Assembly (NCBI GenBank): GCA_016840645.1
Contig: JAEORY010000008.1
Coordinates: 1-24,411, forward strand
DNA: 24,411 nt
Direction of reading: 5' to 3'
Source of the DNA: Candidatus Borrarchaeota archaeon
GTDB taxonomy: Archaea > Asgardarchaeota > Sifarchaeia > Borrarchaeales > Borrarchaeaceae
Below are positions 1 through 6,027 of the stretch, piece after piece. The position numbers and the translations under genes are program-made. The notes under the pieces are model-generated. The model searched no databases. It had not been told where the DNA came from and worked only from the letters and a program-made list of their open reading frames with translations. Every line of letters starts with the position of its first letter. Position 1 is the stretch's first letter.

Positions 1-105
1 AGGTTCCCGAATTTCATTTAACTTCAATATTAGTTTTTATTATATTGCTCACAATATTCTCGATATTTAGAATAAAGCGTGTATTATATCAAATTGAAAA
101 ATAGG

Positions 106-157
106 ATCGGACGATATAGCGCGCGCTCAGCTTCAAACCTGACCCTAACCGTCCGAT
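106..157. repeat. 8-bp inverted repeat around a GC-alternating core
   Basis: ATCGGACG (106-113) is the exact reverse complement of CGTCCGAT (150-157). The 36-base loop contains GCGCGCGC (119-126) and a small TCAG/CTGA hairpin. The rest of 1-287 shows no credible ORF. It could be a folded RNA element or a decayed gene edge. It lacks the T-arm and the CCA-proximal pairing of a tRNA. Confidence 0.35.
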
Positions 158-287
158 ATACTGTACTGACTGTCATAACCGTCGTCGTCTAGCAAAACTC
201 AAACTGAAACTGGATAAAGCCTTAATAAACTAAATGCGGATCCACTTCTAATCACTTTTTTTCCTAAAAATATGTGAGGTGAATTGT

Positions 288-428
288 ATGAGTGAGCCTA
301 AGTTTAAACGTCAAATGTTTAAGATCAAATGTTCTGATTGTGGTAAAGATTCTGAAGTACCGTTTGAGCCTTCAGGCGACCGTCCAGTATATTGTCGAGA
401 ATGTTACCAGAAACGCAGAAGATATTAG
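288..428 (+). CDS. CxxC-x17-CxxC zinc-ribbon protein, 46 aa
   Basis: This short ORF starts at the ATG at 288, five bases after a strong Shine-Dalgarno site (GAGGTGA, 276-282). Its 46 residues contain C15-x2-C18, a 17-residue spacer and C36-x2-C39, then a basic tail (QKRRRY). That spacing defines the small archaeal CxxC-x17-CxxC family, where the line EVPFEP...GDRPVYCRECY is typical. The four cysteines should bind one zinc. The family's role is unknown; nucleic-acid binding is a common guess because of the basic tail. An overlapping longer ORF in another frame (292-531) lacks the motif and is the shadow. No operon partner is close by. Confidence 0.85.
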   Translation: MSEPKFKRQMFKIKCSDCGKDSEVPFEPSGDRPVYCRECYQKRRRY

Positions 429-514
429 AAAATTTGAGGATCCTAAATCTGGAGCCTACTCTCAACTTGTTTTTACTATTTTGAAATCTTATCCTAAACA
501 TAGTTTAATTTTGG

Positions 515-545
515 ATGCTCTCACCAGCTAATACACACACACTAG
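515..545 (+). repeat. Intergenic repeat A: GCTCTCACCAGCTA plus CA tract
   Basis: ATGCTCTCACCAGCTA (515-530) is followed by a short spacer and (AC)5. The same 16-base core and CA tract recur at 1089-1120, and a variant lies at 1903-1939. A degenerate copy of the core (GTGCTCTCATCAAGTA) starts near 582. That degenerate copy also shares the bases upstream of repeat B (CTAATGG then TCAA). Confidence 0.6.
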
Positions 546-644
546 AGAAAAAAACGGAACAATCTAATGGTTCAAATTACGGTGCTCTCATCAAGTAGGA
601 GGGGACATGAATGACGCTTTTTTCATTTTATAACTTCAATCTAA

Positions 645-923
645 CTATTTTGTTGGGCATGCTAGTTCCTCTGAAAGCATGAGTTGTGTCAAGCATTCGG
701 GGTATTTGCGAAAGACCTCACAGATTTTTTTAGCTTCTCCATAAGTTTTGCATGAATTCATGCCACGCCGGTAGATTTCACAGAGTGCTGCGTGTATTTC
801 TTTGATTTGTGGATCCGACCTGTAAGTCATTACATCTTTATCACCTAGTTCTTTAATCCGTTCATTCACCTTTATGCATAATTCTTCTAAATTCTTGTTT
901 AGGTCATTTATTTCGAATTCCAT
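645..923 (-). CDS. Hypothetical protein, 92 aa, helical and cysteine-containing
   Basis: The family is not recognised. The 92-residue product begins MEFEINDLNKNLEELC and is mostly charged and helix-prone, with an early coiled-coil-like stretch (residues 5-27). It has five cysteines (C16, C48, C58, C68 and C76) and another near the C-terminus (LACPTK), and no signal peptide or membrane segment. A GGAG lies about 11 bases upstream of the ATG on the minus strand, which supports the start. It stands alone, with repeat-containing intergenic DNA on both sides. The amino-acid composition looks like real protein and no competing ORF covers the stretch, but without a homologue it could be spurious. 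Confidence 0.5.
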   Translation of the reverse strand: MEFEINDLNKNLEELCIKVNERIKELGDKDVMTYRSDPQIKEIHAALCEIYRRGMNSCKTYGEAKKICEVFRKYPECLTQLMLSEELACPTK

Positions 924-1088
924 TTTATTAGAATCTCCAGTTTGGATTTCTGGTTTATTGTCTTTTTAAAGATTTAGTATCGTTCATACTGGACGACCTC
1001 TGATAATAATCCCAAACCAGATTGCCCTTCTTTTCTTCCATTAGAATCTATACTATACAAACAACATCAGCCTAATGGGTCAATTTTC

Positions 1089-1120
1089 AATGCTCTCACC
1101 AGCTATAGCACACACACACG
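1089..1120 (+). repeat. Intergenic repeat B: GCTCTCACCAGCTA plus CA tract
   Basis: This is the second near-exact copy of the core ATGCTCTCACCAGCTA followed by a CACACACACAC tract. It lies about 70 bases upstream of the promoter of the cohesin-like gene at 1193. Apart from it and the promoter, 924-1192 shows no gene. Confidence 0.6.
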
Positions 1121-1157
1121 AAATAAACACCTAGCAATCGCTTGTGTGTTAAACATA

Positions 1158-1168
1158 AATTTAAATAT
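1158..1168 (+). promoter_or_regulatory. Archaeal box A (TATA) for the cohesin-like gene
   Basis: AATTTAAATAT is centred about 30 bases before the ATG at 1193, with no Shine-Dalgarno between. This is the layout expected for a leaderless or nearly leaderless archaeal transcript. The bases just before the ATG (TGTAAAG..GGTTGATTAG) resemble those before the paralogue at 18605. Confidence 0.55.
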
Positions 1169-1192
1169 CAACTGTAAAGTACGGTTGATTAG

Positions 1193-1861
1193 ATGATCAA
1201 AATGATTAAACTTCGTTTTATTTTGCCCATATTGTTTTCATTGATCATTCTGGTCGGATTAATTTCACCGGCTTTTGCTCAAACACCTAGGATTACCATA
1301 GAACCTCAGATAACCAGTATAGAGGTTGGTGACTATTTTGAGGTAAAGGTGTGGATTAGGGATCTTTCATCAAGTAATCCGATGGTTAATTTTAAATTCA
1401 TTATTACTTGGGATCCATCACTGATACAGTTTAATGGACATTCTGTGAACGCATTACCTGATTGGGGTATAGCTGTTGCTTCAGGTGTAACGAATGATGG
1501 GTTAGGTTATTTTGTTGTAGATGGTGATGCGTCTTCATCGGCGCATGCAACATCTTCAGATAGGTATTGGGAGACGTTTTCGTTTGAATGTCTAGGCCCT
1601 GGATCGCGACCACTGAACCTTCCCTCTACAATAACTGATGAAGATGGCTTCACAACATATGATATGAGTATCATTGGTACTGCTACACCATACCAGGTTG
1701 TTACCACAGTAAAAGGAGCTGTTAATCAATATGAGCTTGCACCTGTTGGTGGAGTAGCTTATACAGTTAACAAACTTGAGATATTAACCCCCTACATCGC
1801 ATTAGCAGGATTGATTGCAGCCTTATCGACAATTTACGTTATCAAGAGACGTAAAGACTAA
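1193..1861 (+). CDS. Secreted cohesin-like surface protein with PVGG C-terminal anchor
   Basis: This 222-aa protein starts with a signal peptide (basic MIKMIKLR, hydrophobic core, likely cleavage after AFA near residue 29). The ectodomain (about 30-175) has the pattern of a cohesin/carbohydrate-binding-like beta sandwich: FEVKVWIRDL, then a strand ending in TWDPSLIQF, then DGDASS and FSFECLG. The C-terminus is tripartite: LAPVGGV at 182-188, NKLEILTPYIALAGLI starting the membrane helix, and a basic KRRKD end. The protein at 18605 has the same architecture, and a fragment at 2750-2920 keeps only this tail. It should sit outside the cell, anchored at its C-terminus. The cohesin assignment rests on pattern only; no dockerin partner is visible. 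Transcription is probably leaderless from the box A at 1158. Confidence 0.8.
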   Translation: MIKMIKLRFILPILFSLIILVGLISPAFAQTPRITIEPQITSIEVGDYFEVKVWIRDLSSSNPMVNFKFIITWDPSLIQFNGHSVNALPDWGIAVASGVTNDGLGYFVVDGDASSSAHATSSDRYWETFSFECLGPGSRPLNLPSTITDEDGFTTYDMSIIGTATPYQVVTTVKGAVNQYELAPVGGVAYTVNKLEILTPYIALAGLIAALSTIYVIKRRKD

Positions 1862-1902
1862 CTTCTTTTCCATTTTTTCCTATTCTTATTTTCACTTTAT
1901 TT

Positions 1903-1939
1903 TGTGTGTGTGTGTGCTCACCAGCTAAGGACACACACA
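1903..1939. repeat. Repeat C: TG tract, CTCACCAGCTA core, CA tract
   Basis: (TG)7 runs into CTCACCAGCTAAGGA and then ACACACACA, so the TG and CA tracts can pair as a stem of about 8 bp with the conserved core in the loop. It follows the stop of the cohesin-like gene by about 40 bases, after a T-rich stretch (1863-1900). It could act as a terminator or transcript-end hairpin. Confidence 0.55.
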
Positions 1940-1966
1940 ATATAGGAAAAAGAAGATGGTGGTTGG

Positions 1967-2077
1967 TTATTCTTTCTTGTAGAGGATTCCAATTAGAGAA
2001 CCATATACAATAAAAATGGAAAAGAAGTAAGTCAAAAGCAATGGAATAAGAATCATACGCTTTTTTGACTTTTTCAT
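1967..2077 (-). CDS. Small single-TM protein, 36 aa
   Basis: Reading 2077 to 1967 on the minus strand gives a 36-residue ORF with a clear membrane-protein layout: basic N-terminus MKKSKKR, an unbroken hydrophobic segment ILIPLLLTYFFSIFIVYG, and a short KKE end. An AGGG sits about nine bases before the ATG. A longer ORF in another frame (1842-2168) overlaps it but has no such organisation and reads into the cohesin-like gene. Lys-rich ends flanking one helix fit a small accessory subunit of a membrane complex, but no function can be assigned. The bias toward Leu/Ile/Phe could in principle arise by chance in AT-rich DNA. Confidence 0.45.
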   Translation of the reverse strand: MKKSKKRMILIPLLLTYFFSIFIVYGSLIGILYKKE

Positions 2078-2211
2078 CCAGTGATTCCCTTGAACTTTTG
2101 AGTGTTTTCAAAAGTGAGTTCATTTGTAATCTATCAAAACTAAAGTGCACACTATGAAATCTGTTCAAAATTTATTAGCAGCAATTTCGTTGGTTGATTT
2201 GAGGAAAAGCT

Positions 2212-2634
2212 ATGCCTAGTGAAGTTGGAGATCAAGTCACAATACACTACACAGTGAAAGTAATGAATGGACAAGTCTTAGAAAGTACAAAAGGAAAAGA
2301 GCCAGCAACAATCCAAGTCGGTTCACAAAAAATTCAAGGTTTGAATGAAATCCTTTTAGGAGTCGAAAAAGGGGAAAGAAAAACGGTCATGATCCCTCCA
2401 AACAAAGCGTTCGGTGAGAAAAAAGAAGAGCTAGTTCACGAAATTCCCAGAAACATCATTAAAGAAGACGTGAAAAGTGCGGAGGGGAAAATACTGGAGT
2501 TAAAATTAAAAGATAGAGGTCAGCGTCTAGCTACTATCCAAGAAGTAAAGGAAGATACAATCGTTGTGGATCTTAATAATCCACTAGCAGGTAAAACATT
2601 AACTCTCGACATTGAAGTCCTTGACATTAAATAA
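2212..2634 (+). CDS. FKBP-type peptidyl-prolyl cis-trans isomerase, SlyD-like
   Basis: This 140-aa cytoplasmic isomerase/chaperone catalyses proline cis-trans isomerisation during folding. The N-terminal half is a classic FKBP fold: VGDQVTIHYTVKVMNGQVLEST, then GLNEILLGVEKGERKTVMIPP and KAFGEK. Residues about 70-120 (HEIPRNII...RGQRLATIQEVKEDTIVVDLN) form the insert-in-flap domain that binds unfolded protein, and NPLAGKTLTLDIEVLDIK closes the FKBP sheet. The length matches the short archaeal two-domain FKBPs. A GAGG lies about ten bases before the ATG. There is no signal peptide and no histidine-rich metal tail as in bacterial SlyD. It appears monocistronic. Confidence 0.93.
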   Translation: MPSEVGDQVTIHYTVKVMNGQVLESTKGKEPATIQVGSQKIQGLNEILLGVEKGERKTVMIPPNKAFGEKKEELVHEIPRNIIKEDVKSAEGKILELKLKDRGQRLATIQEVKEDTIVVDLNNPLAGKTLTLDIEVLDIK

Positions 2635-2684
2635 ACTGAGGATATACTAGCGCCCGTGCTAAACCAAGTCAGAGTATTATAAGA

Positions 2685-2754
2685 AAAACTCACACGCCTT
2701 TTATTTTATCTTGCGAGCGTAGCGAGCTTTTCTTTTCATGTGTGTGTGAGTTTT
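2685..2754. other. Long hairpin with GCGAGC direct repeats in the loop
   Basis: AAAACTCACAC (2685-2695) is the exact reverse complement of GTGTGAGTTTT (2744-2754), and the stem extends by a G-U and a C-G pair. The loop contains GCGAGCGTAGCGAGC, a tandem GCGAGC separated by GTA. It lies 50 bases after the FKBP stop, so it may end that transcript. The right arm is the same TGTGTGTGAG type of sequence as in repeat C. A (GC)6G tract (2756-2768) abuts it. Confidence 0.5.
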
Positions 2755-2920
2755 AGCGCGCGCGCGCGTAACCCAGACGCAACCTCCACCAGTCGGAGGA
2801 GTAGTTACTGCAGCAAACAAGCTTACAATTATTGCACCATACCTGGTCTTGGCTGGAATAGTCGCGGTTACATCAGCAATCTACATCAAGAAACGTAGCA
2901 CTCGCGCTCATTTTACGTAA
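2750..2920 (+). pseudogene. Orphan C-terminal anchor of a third cohesin-like surface protein
   Basis: An open frame with no start codon encodes TQPPPVGGVVTAANKL, then TIIAPYLVLAGIVAVTSAIYIKKR and a short tail ending at TAA 2918-2920. It aligns with the PVGG + membrane helix + basic-tail region of the proteins at 1193 and 18605. The in-frame stop just upstream (2747-2749) lies in the hairpin arm, so the ectodomain and signal peptide are gone. The join between hairpin/GC tract and coding remnant looks like a deletion or insertion breakpoint. The frame itself is undamaged, so the loss may be recent or the tail may be kept by recombination. DNA from 2921 to 3102 holds only the palindrome described below. 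Confidence 0.65.
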
Positions 2921-3011
2921 TTCTTTATTTTTTACTTTAAATAGTGAGTTACGGCTCGATTATCGTCAATTCTTTAAGATTTCACATATTACTAACCATA
3001 CTTTTAGATCA

Positions 3012-3027
3012 ACGTAAAGTATTACGT
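3012..3027. promoter_or_regulatory. 16-bp palindrome upstream of the FBP aldolase/phosphatase gene
   Basis: ACGTAA-AGTA-TTACGT is a perfect 6-bp inverted repeat about 75 bases before the start at 3103. The position and symmetry suit an operator for a dimeric regulator of gluconeogenesis, but no regulator is identified and a single site is weak evidence. Confidence 0.3.
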
Positions 3028-3102
3028 CAAAAGGTTAACTAATCAAAAAAGTATGTACATAAGTTCAAAGTATCAAAATACGAAATTATCGAGATGAATT
3101 AA

Positions 3103-4215
3103 ATGTCTGTTAACAAAACCACAATCTCAATTATAAAAGCTGATGTTGGAGGATTCACGGGTCATCATGTTGTACATCCGAAACAGATAGAATGTGCAAA
3201 TCAAGAAATGGAAAAAGCAAAGGCCAACGGTTTGGTTGAAGCTTTTCATGTTACATATGTTGGGGACGATCTTGAACTAATAATTGGTCATAAAAAAGGG
3301 GAAAATGACAAAAGCATTCATGAACTAGGATGGAATGTTCTGAGTGACGTTACTGAGAAAGTCTCGAAACCCTTGAAGCTTTATGGTGCAGGCCAAGATT
3401 TGCTGGCTGATGCATTCTCTGGCAACGTAAAGGGAATGGGTCCTGGCGTGGCAGAATTAGAGTTTGAGGAGAGAAAAAGCGATCCCATCCTGATCTTTAT
3501 GGCGGATAAATGTGCTCCAGGAGCTTGGAATCTTCCTTTATACAAAATTTTTGCAGATCCTTTCAACACAGCTGGACTTGTTATCGACATTAACCTTCAC
3601 AATGGGTTCATATTTGAAGTTCTGGACACACGTGATGGAATGATTGTAAAATTGAAAGCGCCAGAGGAATCATATGATCTATTGGCTTTGATTGGGGATC
3701 CAAATAGGTATGTCATTTCAAAAATTTATAGGTCTGATGGAATGCCTGCTGCAGCAGCAAGCACAACTAAGCTTTCGTTGATTGCTGGGAGATATGTAGG
3801 AAAAGATGATCCTGTGTGTATCATTAGAGCACAAGGTGGTCTGCCAGCAGTTGGAGAGGTGTTAGAGACTTTCGCTTTTCCACATCTTGTGGCAGGATGG
3901 ATGAGAGGATCGCATAATGGACCGTTAATGCCTGTAAGCGTTTCAGAATCTCAAAACAAATGCACTAGATTTGATGGACCACCTAGAGTTGTGGGATTAG
4001 GATTCCAAGTATGTAATGCTAAACTCATAGGACCTACTGATATGTTCAATGATCCCGCATTTGACAGAGCAAGATCAGTAGCCGGCGAAATAGCTGATTA
4101 TATGCGATTACATGGTCCTTTCATGCCACATAGACTCAGTTCTGAAGAAATGGAATATACTACATTGCCTGAAGTACTTGATAAACTAAAAGACAGATTC
4201 CAGAAGTCAGAATAG
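3103..4215 (+). CDS. fbp: Fructose-1,6-bisphosphate aldolase/phosphatase (bifunctional, archaeal type V)
   Basis: The enzyme makes fructose 1,6-bisphosphate from triose phosphates and then dephosphorylates it to fructose 6-phosphate in one active site, which drives gluconeogenesis forward. The 370-residue length is typical. Visible signatures are the N-terminal metal-binding stretch TTISIIKADVGGFTGHH (D14, H21, H22), GMGPGVAELEFEER, ADKCAPGAWN, and FDGPPRVVGLGFQ near the C-terminus. Y231 and K234 in GRYVGKDDP fit the catalytic tyrosine and Schiff-base lysine, which are three residues apart in the characterised enzymes. A GAGATGA six bases before the ATG is a near-match to a ribosome site. It is followed after 32 bases by GAPDH, so the two steps are probably co-transcribed. 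Confidence 0.96.
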   Translation: MSVNKTTISIIKADVGGFTGHHVVHPKQIECANQEMEKAKANGLVEAFHVTYVGDDLELIIGHKKGENDKSIHELGWNVLSDVTEKVSKPLKLYGAGQDLLADAFSGNVKGMGPGVAELEFEERKSDPILIFMADKCAPGAWNLPLYKIFADPFNTAGLVIDINLHNGFIFEVLDTRDGMIVKLKAPEESYDLLALIGDPNRYVISKIYRSDGMPAAAASTTKLSLIAGRYVGKDDPVCIIRAQGGLPAVGEVLETFAFPHLVAGWMRGSHNGPLMPVSVSESQNKCTRFDGPPRVVGLGFQVCNAKLIGPTDMFNDPAFDRARSVAGEIADYMRLHGPFMPHRLSSEEMEYTTLPEVLDKLKDRFQKSE

Positions 4216-4247
4216 GAAAAACAATATAGTTCGAAATCAAACAATTT

Positions 4248-5282
4248 ATGTTCAACATGAAAAAAAGAGTTGGCATAAACGGGTTCGGGAGAATAGGACG
4301 TAATTTCTATCGAGCCTCTCTGCGAGACAAAGAATTCCAAGATCAATTCGACATAGTCGCAGTAAATGATATAACGGATTCTCGAACGTTAGCACATTTA
4401 CTGAAATACGATTCAGTATTAGGGAAACTAAATAATACGATAGAAGTTGAAGAAAATTTTTTCAAAGTAGATGGCAAAAGAATTGAAGTCCTTCGAGAAA
4501 GAAATCCATCAAGTCTACCATGGAAAGATCTAAACGTTGAATATGTTCTTGAGGCAACTGGACTTTTTACACATCGTGATGATGCAGCTAAACATATTGA
4601 TTCTGGAGCCAAAAAAGTAGTTATAACAGCGCCGGCAAAAAAGCCTGACGTAATGATTGTACTAGGAGTTAATCATGAAGATTATGATCCAGTTAATCAC
4701 GAAATAATCTCTATGGCATCTTGTACTACAAATTGCATAGCTCCAATGGTAAAAGTTCTGAATGATACATTTGGTATTGAGTATGGATTAATGTCCACAT
4801 GTCACGCTTATACAAATGACCAAAGACTGCTAGATCTTCCGCATAGGGATCTTCGAAGAGCTAGAGCAGCATGTCTATCCATAATACCTACAACTACTGG
4901 TGCAGCTAAAGCAGTAGGAAAAGTGATTCCAGAAATGGAAGGCAAAATGGATGGTGTTGCATTAAGAGTCCCTGTTCCAGACGGTTCTATAATTGATTTC
5001 GTAGCTCAACTAAAAAAAGACGTTACAGTGGAAGAAATAAATTCTGCTTTAAAGAAAGCTTCCGAAACAACTTTGAAAGGTATTCTCGATTATACTGAAG
5101 AACCTTTTGTTTCATCAGATATTGTTGGAAATTTCAATTCCTCAGTAATTGACGGATTAAGCACTATGGTAATCGGAAAGAGATTTGCAAAAGTCTTTGC
5201 TTGGTATGATAACGAGTGGGCTTTTTCATGTCGCCTAGTGGATCTAATAAAATACATTGACATAAAGGATTCAAACCAATAA
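4248..5282 (+). CDS. gap: Class I (bacterial-type) glyceraldehyde-3-phosphate dehydrogenase
   Basis: This enzyme interconverts 1,3-bisphosphoglycerate and glyceraldehyde 3-phosphate. It has a bacterial/eukaryal class I sequence, not the archaeal class II form. Features are VGINGFGRIGRNFYRA (NAD fold, residues 8-23), NDITDSRTLAHLLKYDS (D41 placed to bind the adenosine ribose), catalytic C159 in ASCTTNCIAP, H186 in CHAYTNDQ, and LDLPHRDLRRARAA. The conserved Leu-Pro (197-198) plus D41 points to NAD rather than NADP. C-terminal WYDNEWAFSCR is intact and length is normal. ATG 4257 (MKKRVG...) is an equally good start, since neither has a clear ribosome site. Its position behind the archaeal FBP aldolase/phosphatase suggests a transferred gene placed in a gluconeogenic operon. 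Confidence 0.95.
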   Translation: MFNMKKRVGINGFGRIGRNFYRASLRDKEFQDQFDIVAVNDITDSRTLAHLLKYDSVLGKLNNTIEVEENFFKVDGKRIEVLRERNPSSLPWKDLNVEYVLEATGLFTHRDDAAKHIDSGAKKVVITAPAKKPDVMIVLGVNHEDYDPVNHEIISMASCTTNCIAPMVKVLNDTFGIEYGLMSTCHAYTNDQRLLDLPHRDLRRARAACLSIIPTTTGAAKAVGKVIPEMEGKMDGVALRVPVPDGSIIDFVAQLKKDVTVEEINSALKKASETTLKGILDYTEEPFVSSDIVGNFNSSVIDGLSTMVIGKRFAKVFAWYDNEWAFSCRLVDLIKYIDIKDSNQ

Positions 5283-6027
5283 GAATATTATATCTATGAA
5301 AAAATTTCAGCTAGTTAACTAACTCTCACCTTTCACTATCACTCTATTCTGTTCTTGATATGGGATCCGTTGTAGGTTCCAAATTTAAACCAAAATTTAT
5401 TATTTAACTTAACATTGTAATGTATTCATCAGTGTCTGAAAGATTTCCTCGATCAAAAACTCCAGAGATTAACGCTTTCTTTTTTTTTAGTCTCAGACAC
5501 TGACTTTTTCTTTCTAGTATCCTTTACTCTTATCATAGCATGCTCTGCAATAGCAGTGTGGGTCTTCTGTTGGAATAAAAGGAACAGTATCTTTTTTTTA
5601 CTACAATCACTCAATGTTATTTCATGTATTCTGATCACTCAACTCACCTCGTAATATTATTGTTTTAAAAAGTAGAGTCGAAGCAGGATCCGAACTCATA
5701 AAATATTGGTATCTAAATTAGGATCCGTTAACAATTATCTCTGAAACCACGGACTAGAATTTTATTTTTATTCTCCCATAAAATTTGTGATGGTATTTCC
5801 GATAGAATCACGGCTGCAGCTGGATACTGGCTGTGACGTTTCAAAGCTTAAGTATCGTACCATATTGATGTTGAGACTGATGCGAATGCTGGTAGGTTAG
5901 ATTTCTGGTCGTGGTTGCATTCTTATTTCTGCCATGTACTTTTCTGGTTTAGTAAGTGGTCTGCTATCGGCATATTATCTTGCATTGAAGTGTTTTGGAA
6001 AACGTTGCATGTATGGATAGTGTGATC
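5283..6027. other. 745-bp convergent intergenic region, no clear gene
   Basis: It lies between the ends of GAPDH (plus) and glycerate kinase (minus). Contents are an 11-bp inverted repeat (5429-5439/5493-5503), three GGATCC(G) sites (5363, 5686, 5721), and T-runs. A short frame at 5901-6020 encodes one hydrophobic stretch (ILISAMYFSGLVSGLLSAYY) without a good start. It looks like decayed gene remnants rather than functional genes. Confidence 0.5.
5429..5503. terminator. 11-bp stem, long loop, followed by T-tract
   Basis: TCAGTGTCTGA (5429-5439) pairs perfectly with TCAGACACTGA (5493-5503). The right arm is followed by CTTTTTC, and a T9 run (about 5480-5488) lies in the loop. Between convergent genes this could stop transcription from both sides, although the loop of 53 bases is long for a terminator. 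Confidence 0.3.

Noticed and set aside
292..531. 79-codon plus-strand ORF
   Set aside because: It overlaps the 46-aa zinc ribbon at 288 in another frame, has no ribosome site of its own and no recognisable pattern; its end is made of intergenic repeat A.
970..1010. Possible remnant of a second zinc-ribbon gene on the minus strand (GRPV-like)
   Set aside because: Only about 13 bases resemble the zinc-ribbon gene and a stop follows directly; no cysteine pairs.
1842..2168. 108-codon minus-strand ORF
   Set aside because: It runs into the cohesin-like gene and through repeat C. The 36-aa membrane protein in another frame explains the stretch better.
5453..5638. 61-codon minus-strand ORF, Lys-rich
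   Set aside because: Low-complexity AAA/AAG-driven composition, one inverted-repeat arm inside it, no ribosome site; probably chance in AT-rich DNA.
5676..5700. tRNA 3'-end-like sequence on the minus strand (GAGTTCGGATCCTGCTTCGAC)
   Set aside because: It resembles a T-arm, but the stem does not pair and no acceptor, D or anticodon arms are found upstream.
5901..6020. Hydrophobic frame in the convergent gap (ILISAMYFSGLVSG...)
   Set aside because: The only ATG (5934) is inside the hydrophobic stretch, with no ribosome site; at best a remnant of a membrane-protein gene.
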